Positions 21,295-30,660 of a DNA stretch of 64,000 nucleotides are shown in pieces (the stretch's first letter is position 1; every line of letters starts with the position of its first letter). The stretch is from contig DATBIS010000116.1 in NCBI GenBank assembly GCA_036556805.1, positions 1 to 64,000 on the forward strand. Reading direction: 5' to 3'. Under the pieces are notes generated by a model. It searched no databases. It worked only from the letters and a program-made list of their open reading frames with translations, and was not told where the DNA came from. This DNA comes from DATBIS01 sp036556805 (lineage in GTDB: Bacteria > Actinomycetota > UBA4738 > HRBIN12). A program made the position numbers and the translations under genes.

Positions 21295-22815
21295 ATGGAT
21301 CCGGCCCGGCTCCGCGACCGCTCTCGCCTCGCGCTGTGGGCATCGGCGACCGGCATCACGCTCGTGGCGTTGGTCGCGTCCGTCCCCGGCGCTCCGTTGC
21401 AGCCCGTGCTCCCCGACGGGGTCGTACCGGGCGGTCCGTTCGCCGCGATCGCAAGCGCCGTCGGTCTCGACGCGGTCTCGTCGACTGCCCTCGTCACGAT
21501 CTCCGTGATCGCGGTGACGTTCGGGGCACTCGCGTTCCTCTTCGTCCTGCGCGAAGCGTGGCGCGGGAACGTGTCGCTGCGCTCGGTCGTGGTGCTCGCG
21601 ATCGCCGCGCACCTCGTCGTGCTGACCCTGCCGCTCCTCGTGTCGCGCGACGTGTACTCCTACATCGCCTACGGGCAGATCGCCGGGCTTCACCACGCGA
21701 ACCCGTACGTCCAGACCCCCGCGGACTTCCCGCTGGATCCGATCGCCTCGCTCGTGGGCCCGAAGTGGATCGCCACGCCGGCCGTGTACGGGCCGCTGTT
21801 CACCTCGATGGCCGCGCTGCTCACGCGCGCGATCGGCGGCATCGCCGCACTCGTGGACGTGTTCCGCGTGATCGCGGCAGCCGCGAGCCTCGGCACGCTC
21901 GCGATCGTCGTGTGGCTCGCGAAGCGGCTCGCTCCTCGCCGGGTGGCGTTCGCGGCGGCCGCGTTCGCGCTGAACCCCGTCGTGCTGTTCCAGTCGGTCG
22001 GCAGCGGGCACAACGACCTGCTGGTGGGGCTCTCGATCGCGGGCGCCCTCGCGCTCGTCGTCGTCGGCCGGACCCACTGGGCCGTGGCGGCGCTCGCGGC
22101 CGGCACGCTGGTGAAGGCGCCCGCCGCGTTGCCGCTCGTGCTGCTGATCGTGTGGGTGGTCGCCCGGCGGCCGCCTGCCGAACGGCTTCGCGCGCTCGCC
22201 TCGCACGTTGGCCTCGCGGCGGCGATCGGGCTCGCGTTCGCCGCGCCCTACCTCCAACGCGAGGATCCGACGCTCGGCATGGCGGAGCTTGCCGGCCACG
22301 AGGGCTGGCTCGCGCCGTCGCGGCTGGCCCGACGCGTGCTCGACGCGATCAGCGCGGATACGGCCGGCGTCGCCGCGCGCGTGCTGTTCGCGATCGTGCT
22401 CGTCGCCGTGGTGGGAGCTCTCGGATGGCGGGTCGTGCGGCGCGCTCACGAGATCTCGCCCGTCGGCCTCGGCGCGGCGTGGGGCTGGGCCTTGCTCGCC
22501 CTCATGCTGCTCGGCCCCGTGCTCCTGCCGTGGTACGCGACGTGGGCGCTGCCCCTCGTCTGGCTGGTGCCGCTCGTGCCTCGCGGCGTGCTGCTCACGA
22601 CCTCGACCGCGCTCGTCGTTTCGCAGTGGACGGCCGAGCCGGACCGCTTCCCCGGCGCGTACGACGCGAACGTCCTGGTGGGCCACTACGTGATCACGCC
22701 GATCGTCGTGCTGGCGCTGGCGGCGCTCCTGCTCGACCTACGGCGACGGCTCGTCGCCGGTTCGCCGCTCGAGGACGGCATGGACGAGGTATCCGCCGCC
22801 GCCCACCGCGATTGA
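21295..22815 (+). CDS. GT-C-type polyprenol-phosphate sugar (mannosyl)transferase-like membrane protein
   Basis: A 506-residue protein with 10 or more spans. After the second span comes SRDVYSYIAYGQIAGLHHANPYV, the D-x-x-SY...G...NPY signature of MptA/MptB-like alpha-mannosyltransferases and related GT-87 enzymes, followed by YGPLFT and GHNDLLVG motifs. Such enzymes use lipid-linked sugars on the outer face of the membrane. The ATG at 21295 fits a leaderless start. Its last 78 nt overlap the end of a convergent membrane-protein gene. The donor and acceptor are unknown. Confidence 0.78.
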   Translation: MDPARLRDRSRLALWASATGITLVALVASVPGAPLQPVLPDGVVPGGPFAAIASAVGLDAVSSTALVTISVIAVTFGALAFLFVLREAWRGNVSLRSVVVLAIAAHLVVLTLPLLVSRDVYSYIAYGQIAGLHHANPYVQTPADFPLDPIASLVGPKWIATPAVYGPLFTSMAALLTRAIGGIAALVDVFRVIAAAASLGTLAIVVWLAKRLAPRRVAFAAAAFALNPVVLFQSVGSGHNDLLVGLSIAGALALVVVGRTHWAVAALAAGTLVKAPAALPLVLLIVWVVARRPPAERLRALASHVGLAAAIGLAFAAPYLQREDPTLGMAELAGHEGWLAPSRLARRVLDAISADTAGVAARVLFAIVLVAVVGALGWRVVRRAHEISPVGLGAAWGWALLALMLLGPVLLPWYATWALPLVWLVPLVPRGVLLTTSTALVVSQWTAEPDRFPGAYDANVLVGHYVITPIVVLALAALLLDLRRRLVAGSPLEDGMDEVSAAAHRD

Positions 22816-24579
22816 CGTCGCCGCCGGGCCGATCGAACCGTCGAGCGGCACGCCGAGCCGCTCGAGCGCGATGCCGCCGAGCGCGAGCGCGGCGAGGCCC
22901 AACGCCGGCGAGAGCGCCGCGGCCGCGGTGCGATCGAAACCGGCCGCCCGCGCCCAGCCGAAGCCGACCGCCGCGAACAGCGCGAGCGTCGCGAACGTCA
23001 CCAGCACGATCTGCATCGCCGACGACGGCCGCAGTGGATCGTCGGGCTCTGCTGCCCGCGTCACGGCGGTGGACGTTCGTGCGATGACGCCCGGACCAAG
23101 CTCCTGGACCGCCATGCCGAGCTTGAACACCGCGTTCTCGTAGAGGTCGGGCCCCAGGACGAACGACGACAACGCGAAGGTGACCGGCGGGGGTGCGACC
23201 TCGGCGGCGGCCTCGTCGTTCGCCGCCCGCAACGCCGCGTCCGCGCGTTCGAACAACAGCCGCCGCTCCTCGGTCGCGTCTGCTGCGGGAAGGAACAGCA
23301 GGTGCACGTCGCGGATGCGGTCGCTTGGCACGGCGGCGCGGATGGCGTTCTCCGCCTGCGTCGCGAAGAACGTGATCGTGGGGTCCCCCGTCTCGACGTA
23401 GAAGAAGGCCGGCGTGCCGGCGGGCATCCGTTCGAGCAGCCGGGAGGCGGTCGTGACCTGGGCGATCTGCTCCTCCGTGAGGTACGGCTTCTCGCGACGC
23501 CAGGCGAAGAGCGCGCCGAGCACCATGAGGACGACGAGCAGTGCGAGCAGCGCCACCGCGAGGGCTCGGTTCGTCACCGCACGCCCCACGCGGATCGCGC
23601 CGATGCCCGCGAGCATCGGCACGACGTAGCCGAAGGTCACGAACCGGTCGGGTGGGAGGAGACCGGTCGCGAGCCCGACGACGATCCCCGCGATCGTCAC
23701 GATGCCCCACGACGCGAGAAAGCGCGCCACGAAACCGCGCACCTTGAGGAGGCCCACTACGGCGAGCGGGACGGAGATCCACTGGACGTACCGCGTCGCG
23801 CGATGCACGAAGCGATCCCGGAACAGATGCCGCAGCGTGCCCGTCTCCCCCACGCGACGGAGGAAGGCATCCCGGGACGTATCGACGTCCGGTGGGCCGG
23901 GGCCCCGCAGCAACGCCAGCCAGCCCGCCCCGACGAGCACGACCGAGCCGGCCGCGGACATCGCGATGCGTCGCCGCTCCTCCCTTCCCTCATCCGGGTC
24001 GCGCAGCGACAGCGCCGCGGTCCCCGCGAGGATCGCGAGGCCGACGAGGTAGAACTGCGGATGGAACGCGCCGCCGGCGGCGAGCAGGAGCGCGGTCGCG
24101 ATCGTCCCACGGCGATGTGCGAGCGCGAGTGAAGCGGCCGCCCCAAGGAACGCGACCGCGAGCCCGAGGTTCGCGAGGTAGCCGCTCACCAGGTGGACGC
24201 CGAACACGCCGGTGAGCGCCCCGCCGAGGAGCCACGCCGACCGGTCCTCTCGGTCGGCCGCGCGCAGCACCACCGCCGCCGCGAGCCCGAGGGCGCATCC
24301 GAGCACGCACTGGAGGGCAGCGATCGACGCGACGAGCGGAACGTGGAGCGTGCCCTGCAGGAGCAGCGAGATCGCCGGCACGCCTGGCCGCTCCATCGTC
24401 GACAGTCCCTCGTTTCCCGCGAGCCTCGCCCACCACAGGTAGACGGGGCCGTCGGGCCCGACGGGAAGGCCGAAGCCGCGCACCACGAAGAGCCCGAGGA
24501 AGAAGGCGAGCAGGAGGAGTGCGAGCCCGGCGATCGGCGGGAGCTCGCCGAGGCGACCCCGGACCGCGCGATCCCTCAC
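22738..24579 (-). CDS. Large polytopic membrane protein, glycosyltransferase-39-like layout
   Basis: A 613-residue protein with about 12 spans. Early features are FGLPVGPDGPVYLWWARLAG and LLQGTLHVP in the first loop, resembling the acidic first extracytoplasmic loop of PMT/ArnT-type GT-C enzymes. A large soluble loop (about residues 380-520) precedes four last spans. The GTG at 24579 is preferred over an ATG 21 nt upstream because TAGATT lies 7 nt before it. It overlaps the convergent GT-C-like gene by 78 nt. Function is unproven. Confidence 0.65.
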   Translation of the reverse strand: MRDRAVRGRLGELPPIAGLALLLLAFFLGLFVVRGFGLPVGPDGPVYLWWARLAGNEGLSTMERPGVPAISLLLQGTLHVPLVASIAALQCVLGCALGLAAAVVLRAADREDRSAWLLGGALTGVFGVHLVSGYLANLGLAVAFLGAAASLALAHRRGTIATALLLAAGGAFHPQFYLVGLAILAGTAALSLRDPDEGREERRRIAMSAAGSVVLVGAGWLALLRGPGPPDVDTSRDAFLRRVGETGTLRHLFRDRFVHRATRYVQWISVPLAVVGLLKVRGFVARFLASWGIVTIAGIVVGLATGLLPPDRFVTFGYVVPMLAGIGAIRVGRAVTNRALAVALLALLVVLMVLGALFAWRREKPYLTEEQIAQVTTASRLLERMPAGTPAFFYVETGDPTITFFATQAENAIRAAVPSDRIRDVHLLFLPAADATEERRLLFERADAALRAANDEAAAEVAPPPVTFALSSFVLGPDLYENAVFKLGMAVQELGPGVIARTSTAVTRAAEPDDPLRPSSAMQIVLVTFATLALFAAVGFGWARAAGFDRTAAAALSPALGLAALALGGIALERLGVPLDGSIGPAATSIAVGGGGYLVHAVLERRTGDEPSP

Positions 24580-24586
24580 GCGTCGG

Positions 24587-24592
24587 AATCTA
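24587..24592 (-). promoter_or_regulatory. -10 element for a leaderless transcript
   Basis: TAGATT on the minus strand, 7 nt before the GTG at 24579. Confidence 0.45.
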
Positions 24593-24632
24593 CTGCACAT
24601 CTCGAGCGGACCGGGATCGGTCGGGCCGTCGC

Positions 24633-24638
24633 TAGAAT
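24633..24638 (+). promoter_or_regulatory. -10 element for leaderless tldD
   Basis: TAGAAT lies 9 nt before the ATG at 24648. Confidence 0.55.
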
Positions 24639-24647
24639 CGCGGGTCC

Positions 24648-26039
24648 ATGCTCGATCGCGATCTCGTCACCGAGGTGCTGACGGCCGCCCGCCGGCGCGG
24701 CGGCGCGTTCGCGGAGCTGTACGTCGAGGAGCGGGCGTCCACGTCCATCCGCCTCGACGACGGCAAGATCGAAGAGCTCACCACCGGCCTGGACCGCGGC
24801 GCGGGCGTGCGCGTGGGCCTCGGCACGTCGTACGGCTACGCATACTCCAACCGGCTTGACCGCGAGGCGCTGCTGCGCGCGGCCGAGGCCGCGGCGGCGT
24901 CGTTCGCCGGCGAGGCCGCGGCCGTCGTGGACCTGCGCGAGCTGACCCCGGCCGTCGTGCATCGCGCGGAGCGGCCCGCGGATCGCGTGCCCGCTTCGGA
25001 GAAGGTCGCGTGGCTCCGCGAGGTGGACGAGGCGGCGAGGTCGCTCTCGCCCGAGGTGCGCCAGGTCACCGGCTCCTACGGCGACTCCCTCCAGCGCGTG
25101 TTGATCGCCGCGTCCGATGGGCGGTGGGTGGTGCAGGAGCGGCCGCGCGTCCGGCTGTTCGCGACGGTGGTCGCGGCGCGCGACGGCATCATCCAGACCG
25201 GCGCGCACGGTCCCGGCGGTCTCTCGGGCGCCGAGCTGTTCGACCGGAAGCCGCCGCGCGAAACCGCCGAGATCGCCGCGCGGCGCGCCGTGACGATGCT
25301 CGATTCGATCCCCGCCCCGGCCGGCGAGATGCCGGTGGTGCTCGGTCCCGGCTGCGGGGGCGTGCTCTTCCACGAGGCGTGCGGCCATCCGCTCGAGGCC
25401 GACATCGTCGATCACGAGGCGTCCGTGTACCGCGGGCGCATCGGCGAGACGCTTGCGTCGTCGCTCCTGAACGGCATCGACGACGCGACGATCCCGAACG
25501 GGTGGGGCTCGTTCTCATTCGACGACGAAGGCACGCCGGCCGAGCGCACGGTGCTGTTCGCCGACGGCGTGCTCCGCGGCTGGATGTACGACCGACTGCG
25601 CGCCGAGAAGGACGAGGCGCCGTCGAGCGGCAACGGCAGGCGCCAGTCGTACGCGCACCCGCCGATCCCGCGGATGACGAACACCAACATCGAGAACGGC
25701 ACGTCGAAGGCGGAGGAGATCATCGCGTCGACCGACGGAGGCGTGTACGTGACCGCGCTTGCCGGCGGCCAGGTGAACCCCGCGACCGGGGACTTCGTGT
25801 TCGGATGCTCCGAGGCGTTCCTCATCGAGAAGGGCGAGGTGACCACGCCGGTGCGGGGGGCGAACCTCATCGGTCAGGCGATCCCGGTCATGAGCGCGGT
25901 GGACGCGGTCGCCGACGACTTCGACACGTGGGAGGGCACCTGCGGCAAGGACGGGCAGATGGTGCCGGTGGGAAGCGGCTCGCCGACGCTCCGCATCGCG
26001 AGGATCACGGTGGGCGGCACGGGGTCGGCCGATGGCTGA
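24648..26039 (+). CDS. tldD: TldD metallopeptidase subunit
   Basis: A 463-residue protein of the TldD/PmbA (TldE) family, peptidase family U62. It carries the zinc-binding HExxxH motif as FHEACGHPLEAD (about residues 243-254), with GPGCGGVLF before it, which marks the catalytic TldD partner. The N-terminal half has the family EERASTSIRLDDGKIEEL and GAGVRVGLG strands. It overlaps tldE by 8 nt. TldD/E heterodimers degrade unfolded peptides and mature some modified peptides; no peptide precursor is seen nearby. Confidence 0.95.
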   Translation: MLDRDLVTEVLTAARRRGGAFAELYVEERASTSIRLDDGKIEELTTGLDRGAGVRVGLGTSYGYAYSNRLDREALLRAAEAAAASFAGEAAAVVDLRELTPAVVHRAERPADRVPASEKVAWLREVDEAARSLSPEVRQVTGSYGDSLQRVLIAASDGRWVVQERPRVRLFATVVAARDGIIQTGAHGPGGLSGAELFDRKPPRETAEIAARRAVTMLDSIPAPAGEMPVVLGPGCGGVLFHEACGHPLEADIVDHEASVYRGRIGETLASSLLNGIDDATIPNGWGSFSFDDEGTPAERTVLFADGVLRGWMYDRLRAEKDEAPSSGNGRRQSYAHPPIPRMTNTNIENGTSKAEEIIASTDGGVYVTALAGGQVNPATGDFVFGCSEAFLIEKGEVTTPVRGANLIGQAIPVMSAVDAVADDFDTWEGTCGKDGQMVPVGSGSPTLRIARITVGGTGSADG

Positions 26040-27372
26040 CCTCCAGGAGCTTTGCGCGGCAGCGGTTGCCGGGGCCCGTCCCGGGGAGGCGCTGGAGGCG
26101 TTCGCCGAGGAGTCCCGGCGCACCGAGGTGAGGGCGCGCAAAGGCGCGGTCGAAGGGCTCACGTTCAGCGAGTCGCGAGGGGTCGGCGTGCGCGTGATCG
26201 CCGACGGCCGCGTCGGCTTCGCGTGGGCCGCCGATCCGTCGCCGGATGAGGTTGCGACGGCCGTCGAGCGCGCGCGAGAGAACGCCGGGTTCGGGGAGCC
26301 CGACGAGTTCAACGCGCTGCCCGAATCCGCGCCGGCCGAGCCCATCGACGCGCTGTACCGATCCGAGCAGGCCGCGATGTCGCTCGACCGCAAGGTCGAC
26401 CTCGCGCTCGGGCTCGAGCGGCGCGCGACCGGCACGGACCCCCGCGTCACGAAGTGCGACGACGTCGTGTACGGCGACGCGGCTTCGCGGATCGCGATCG
26501 GCTCGACGCTCGGCATCGAGGCCTCGTACGAGCGCACCGACACGTGGTGCGTCGTGGTGGCGCTCGCGGTCGAGAACGGTGAGACGCAGACCGGATTCTC
26601 CTACCGCATCGGCCGCGAGCTCGGAGAGCTCGATTGGGAGGCCGTGTCCGACGAGGCCGTCGAACGCGCGACCGCGATGCTCGGCGCCACGAAGCCCTCG
26701 TCGGGCAAGGTGCCGGTCGTGCTCGACCCGTTCGCGGGCTCGTCGTTTCTCGGGGTGCTCGCGGGAGCGCTCTCGGCCGAGGCGGTGCAGAAGGGGCGTT
26801 CGCTCTTCGCCGAGCTCGCCGGCGAGAAGGTGGGCTCGGGCGCGTTCACGCTCGTGGACGACGGGCGCGAGCTCGCCGGACCCGCCGCGGCGCCGTTCGA
26901 CGACGAGGGCGTCCCGACGCGCCGCACCGAGCTCGTGACGGCCGGCGTCCTCAACGGCTTCCTGCACGACACGTACACCGCGCGCCGTGGCGGGACGACC
27001 TCGACCGGGAACGCCTCCCGGGGCGGGTACCGCACCTCGCCGGGCGTCGGGACGACGAACTTCTCGGTGGCACCGGGAACGTCGACGCCGCTCGAGCTGC
27101 TCGCGCGCGCAGAGGGCGGTGTGCTCGTGAACGACGTGAGCGGTGTCCACTCCGGGGCGAACCCGATCAGCGGGCACTTCTCGGTGGGGGCCACGGGGTG
27201 GCGGATCGGCCCGGGCGGCGAGCGGGGGGAACCGCTGCGTGAGATGACGATCGCCTCCACGATCCCCGAGATGCTTGCGGGCGTCGTCGCGGTGGGGAAC
27301 GACCTTCGGTTCTTCTCGTCCGTGGGCGTGCCGACGCTCCTCATCGGCGAGATGACCGTCGCCGGCGTCTGA
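26032..27372 (+). CDS. tldE: TldE/PmbA metallopeptidase partner subunit
   Basis: A 446-residue TldD/PmbA-family protein without the HExxxH motif, as expected of the non-catalytic TldE subunit. Recognisable parts are GVGVRVIADGRVGFAW near the N-terminus, PVVLDPFAGSSFLGVLAGALSAEAVQKGRS where TldD has its zinc site, and GVLVNDVSGVHSGANPISGHFSVGA towards the end. Its ATG lies inside the end of tldD, so the two are translationally coupled. Confidence 0.94.
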   Translation: MADLQELCAAAVAGARPGEALEAFAEESRRTEVRARKGAVEGLTFSESRGVGVRVIADGRVGFAWAADPSPDEVATAVERARENAGFGEPDEFNALPESAPAEPIDALYRSEQAAMSLDRKVDLALGLERRATGTDPRVTKCDDVVYGDAASRIAIGSTLGIEASYERTDTWCVVVALAVENGETQTGFSYRIGRELGELDWEAVSDEAVERATAMLGATKPSSGKVPVVLDPFAGSSFLGVLAGALSAEAVQKGRSLFAELAGEKVGSGAFTLVDDGRELAGPAAAPFDDEGVPTRRTELVTAGVLNGFLHDTYTARRGGTTSTGNASRGGYRTSPGVGTTNFSVAPGTSTPLELLARAEGGVLVNDVSGVHSGANPISGHFSVGATGWRIGPGGERGEPLREMTIASTIPEMLAGVVAVGNDLRFFSSVGVPTLLIGEMTVAGV

Positions 27373-27394
27373 CCACCCGCCCGGCCCGTTCACC

Positions 27395-27418
27395 GTATCG
27401 AAAGGTGGCTTCGGGTAC
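27395..27418 (+). promoter_or_regulatory. Weak SigB/SigF-like promoter candidate before the DM13 gene
   Basis: GTAT (27395-27398), 14 nt and GGGTAC (27413-27418), 33 nt before the ATG at 27452. The -10 fits well and the -35 only the looser GNNT form. Confidence 0.35.
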
Positions 27419-27451
27419 CGTCGCGCCACGATCCTGATTCTTGGAGCGTGC

Positions 27452-28006
27452 ATGCGAGGATGGCTGAGGGAGCATCGGCGAGCGACCGTCGGGTTCGCGG
27501 GCGTCGCGATCGCGCTCGCGGCCTTCGGCGTGCTCTGGTTCGGACCCCAGTACCTCTTCATCGATCACACGGTGAGCGAGGCGCTCCCGTCGGTGGCCGA
27601 ACCGGAGGGCTCCTCCACCGGACCGGGATCCGAGAGCTCTCCCGACCCGCCAGCGGCCGAAGCGACGGTGGTGGCGCGGGGCGAGCTTCGATCACTGGAA
27701 CACGAGTCCTCGGGGACGGCCCTCATCATCGAGCTTCCCGATGGCTCGCGGTTCCTGCGGCTGGAGGACCTCGAGACATCGAACGGTCCCGACCTCCGGG
27801 TCATCGTCTCTGACCAGGCCGTGAGCGACGAGTGGCGGATCTGGGACGACGGCAGCTACTTCGATCTCGGGCCGTTGAAGGGCAACATCGGGAGTTCGAA
27901 CTACGCGATCCCCAGCGACGTCGAGCTCTCCCGGTTCCGGACCGCGGTGGTGTGGTGTCGCCGATTCTCGGTCGGGTTCGCGGTCGCGCCGCTCGACGCG
28001 GCCTGA
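27452..28006 (+). CDS. Membrane-anchored DM13-domain protein
   Basis: A 184-residue protein with an N-terminal membrane anchor (about residues 12-33), a Ser/Pro-rich linker and a C-terminal DM13 domain (about 75-184). DM13 features are visible: ARGELRSLEHESSGTALI, FLRLEDLETSNGPDLRVIVSD, DLGPLKGNIGSSNYAIP and the single conserved Cys in VVWCRRFSVGFAVAPL. DM13 is proposed to act in redox or electron transfer (family knowledge). It converges with a sulfite-oxidase-type molybdoenzyme, which may be its partner. Confidence 0.88.
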   Translation: MRGWLREHRRATVGFAGVAIALAAFGVLWFGPQYLFIDHTVSEALPSVAEPEGSSTGPGSESSPDPPAAEATVVARGELRSLEHESSGTALIIELPDGSRFLRLEDLETSNGPDLRVIVSDQAVSDEWRIWDDGSYFDLGPLKGNIGSSNYAIPSDVELSRFRTAVVWCRRFSVGFAVAPLDAA

Positions 28007-28076
28007 GATCTCACGCGTGGGCGGTGGTTCGACGGCGAGCCGCGATCACGGCGCGAGCGCGCCCGCTTCCAGCGTC

Positions 28077-29666
28077 CTAGCCCGCCACGTGCACGGTGAT
28101 CGTGTGCAGGCCGGTCGCCCCATCGGGGAACGGCGCGTGGTGAACCTCGCTTTGGGTTACGCCGTTGCGGTCCGTCGCTCGCACGCTCAGCTCGTGGTCG
28201 CCCGCCGTCGCGCGCCACCGGTAGACCCACTGGCGCCACGTGTCGATCGTGTCCTGGGCGCTGAGGTCGGCCTGCGTCCAGTCGCCGTCGTCGATCCTGA
28301 CTTCCACGCGCTGGATCCCCGTGTGCTGCGCCCAGGCAACTCCGCCGATCGGGACATCGCCGGCGCGAACCGTGGCGAGCAGACGCGGCGTGTCGATGCG
28401 CGACATCGTCTTGATGGGTCCTCGTTGTGCCCACCCACGCTCGATCCAGTACGCGTCGAACGCGTTGAACGTGGTGAGCGTCATGTCGGTGATCCACTTC
28501 ATCGCCGACACGTAGCCGTAGAGGCCCGGCACGATCATGCGCACGGGGAAGCCGTGGTCGATCGGGAGGGGCTCGCCGTTCATCGCGACCGCGAGCATCG
28601 CGTCCCTGCCGTCCAGGACGACCGCCGTCGGCGTGCCGATCGTGAAGCCGTCGACCGACCGCGTCACGATCTGATCCGCGCCGGTCTGGACGCCCGCTTC
28701 CTCGAGCAAGTCCTTGAGCGGGGCGCCGATCCAGCGCGCGTTGCCCGCGTAGTGGCCGCCGACCGGGTTCGAGACGCACGTGAGCGTGACGTCGCGCTCG
28801 ATGAGCGGGCGCGCGAGGAGCTGGGCGTAGTCGAGCGAGATCTCGCGGTCGACCATCCCGTGGATGCGCAGACGCCAGTCCTCGGCCATGAGGGATGGCG
28901 CCAGCAGCGCCGTGTCCACACGGTAGAAGCTCGCGTTCGGGGTGAAGAACGGGCTCACGCCGCGAACATCGAGGTCGACGCCGGCGGGCGTGGTCGCCGG
29001 GCTCGCGGGGGCGGGGATGCGCACGGCCGCCCGGGACTCGTCGGCGCGGAACCTGCGCGAGACCAGGCCGCCGAGGCCGCCCGCGGCGGCGGCCAGCGCG
29101 GTGAGCCCGGCCGCCGATAGCAGGAACCGCCGCCGATCCAGGCCGCCCGGCGTCTCCGGCTCGACGGGGCGGGGACTCTTCTTCGGAGATCGGTTGAGCA
29201 GAAGGAGCGCGCCTGCACCCGCCGCTGCGCCCAGGATCACCGGGAGCGCGTCGACCGGCCGAGCCGCCGGACGCGATATCGCGGCCGCGACGCCGAGAGC
29301 GCCGAACGCGGCCAGACCAAAGAGGCCGATCGCGATTCGGCGGGTCGAGGCGATCCCGAGCACAACGCAGATCCCCGTGAGCACGATGCCCATCCCCCAC
29401 AGCAGCGCCGATTTGTCGTTCTCCCCGAACGTGCGGATCGCGAAGCTCTTCAGCCATTCGGGTGTCGCGTCGATCGCTGTCTGCCCGACGGCCACGAACG
29501 GGGTGGCCTCGGGATCGACCAGGCCCGCGACGAGGTGCGCGACGCCGATCGCGACCGCGCCGGTCACGAGGCCGATCGCGGTCCCTCGGGCGCCCCGGGG
29601 CTCGTCGCCGGCGGGCTCGGCCCTCACGGTCGTGGATCCCTTCCGGAGGTCTTCGTGGGTAGCCAT
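28077..29666 (-). CDS. Membrane-bound molybdopterin-dependent oxidoreductase (sulfite oxidase/YedY type)
   Basis: A 529-residue protein: four or five N-terminal membrane spans (about residues 28-160), then an internal DRRRFLLSAAGLTALAAAAGG segment resembling a Tat signal, then the SUOX molybdopterin domain (about 240-420) and a C-terminal dimerisation domain. The Mo-coordinating Cys is in LTCVSNPVGG, and RMIVPGLYGYVSAMKWI is the family substrate-pocket stretch. The catalytic domain probably faces the outside. The substrate is not predictable. moeA, moaC and mocA-like genes lie elsewhere in the window. Confidence 0.92.
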   Translation of the reverse strand: MATHEDLRKGSTTVRAEPAGDEPRGARGTAIGLVTGAVAIGVAHLVAGLVDPEATPFVAVGQTAIDATPEWLKSFAIRTFGENDKSALLWGMGIVLTGICVVLGIASTRRIAIGLFGLAAFGALGVAAAISRPAARPVDALPVILGAAAGAGALLLLNRSPKKSPRPVEPETPGGLDRRRFLLSAAGLTALAAAAGGLGGLVSRRFRADESRAAVRIPAPASPATTPAGVDLDVRGVSPFFTPNASFYRVDTALLAPSLMAEDWRLRIHGMVDREISLDYAQLLARPLIERDVTLTCVSNPVGGHYAGNARWIGAPLKDLLEEAGVQTGADQIVTRSVDGFTIGTPTAVVLDGRDAMLAVAMNGEPLPIDHGFPVRMIVPGLYGYVSAMKWITDMTLTTFNAFDAYWIERGWAQRGPIKTMSRIDTPRLLATVRAGDVPIGGVAWAQHTGIQRVEVRIDDGDWTQADLSAQDTIDTWRQWVYRWRATAGDHELSVRATDRNGVTQSEVHHAPFPDGATGLHTITVHVAG

Positions 29667-29749
29667 CTCGATGATGGTGCGAGATCGATCCTTGCAGAAT
29701 GCTTACGCGAAGCTCCTTCCAGTTTCGCGCAGGTTCGCCGAAAGCGTCG

Positions 29750-30589
29750 TCAGATCGTGGCGGAGCGCACGCCGGTCGCGATCACCACGAGGACCACCGC
29801 GGCGACCGCCAGCCGGTAGAGCATGAAGAAGCGATAGTCGTGCCGGCGGAGATACGTCAGCAACCCCCAGATCACGACGAAGCCGCTGACCGCCGACGAC
29901 ACGAACCCCCAGAAGAACTCTGGCCCGTAGCCGCCGAAGCCGCTGCGCGCGACGTCGAGGCCCTTGAACAGACCCGCGCCCGCGATGATCGGCATCGCGA
30001 GCAGGAACGAGAAGCGGGCGGCGGCCTCGCGATCCAGCCCGATCCACCGGCCGACCGTCATCGTGATGCCGGAGCGGGACACGCCCGGCTGGAGCGCGAG
30101 CGCTTGTGCCACTCCCAAGACGATCCCTCGCTGCGGGGTGACGTCGTCGAAATGCATCGACTCCGCCGAGCGACGGTCCACGACGTACAGGACCACGCCG
30201 AAGACCGCGAGCATGACGGCGATCAGCCAGGGTTCCCCCAGGTGCTCCTGGATGACGTCTTCGAACACCGCCCCGGCGAGCGCTCCGGGGATCGTGCCGA
30301 GCACGAGCGCCCAGGCGATCCGCTGATCGGCGTTCTCGATCCGGCGGGCCCCGATCGAGTCGATCCACGCTCGCAGGTAGCGCCACACGTCGCGCCGGAA
30401 ATACACGAGCGCGCCCACGAGCGTCCCGACGTGCAGCGCCACGTCGAACGTCTTGTTGAGGTTGGGGTCGTCGAGGATGTGCCAGCCGAACAGCCAGGGC
30501 ACGAGGATGAGGTGACCGGAGCTCGAGACCGGCGCGAACTCGGTGGCGCCCTGCGTGAGGCCGAGCACGATCGCCTGCAGGATGCTCAG
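29750..30589 (-). CDS. uppP: Undecaprenyl-diphosphatase UppP (BacA), probable CTG start
   Basis: A 279-residue membrane enzyme that recycles undecaprenyl diphosphate for cell-wall synthesis. Family motifs are intact: LGLTQGATEFAPVSSSGHL near the N-terminus and QALALQPGVSRSGITM in the middle (catalytic Glu, His and Arg-Ser). A GTG at 30568 would begin inside the first helix; family members begin with SILQAIVLG-like residues. Those are encoded upstream from CTG 30589, 6 nt after AAAGGA, with no ATG, GTG or TTG in frame nearby. A CTG start is therefore proposed. Confidence 0.9.
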   Translation of the reverse strand: MSILQAIVLGLTQGATEFAPVSSSGHLILVPWLFGWHILDDPNLNKTFDVALHVGTLVGALVYFRRDVWRYLRAWIDSIGARRIENADQRIAWALVLGTIPGALAGAVFEDVIQEHLGEPWLIAVMLAVFGVVLYVVDRRSAESMHFDDVTPQRGIVLGVAQALALQPGVSRSGITMTVGRWIGLDREAAARFSFLLAMPIIAGAGLFKGLDVARSGFGGYGPEFFWGFVSSAVSGFVVIWGLLTYLRRHDYRFFMLYRLAVAAVVLVVIATGVRSATI

Positions 30590-30660
30590 CGACGGTCCTT
30601 TCGGGTCGGAGGCCCGCCGATGGTAGCGTGCGGCGGTCGAGCGGAGCCGGAAGGAGTCCC

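Noticed and set aside
26005..27561. A 518-codon minus-strand open frame
   Set aside because: It is the antisense shadow of tldE, with biased composition and no family resemblance.
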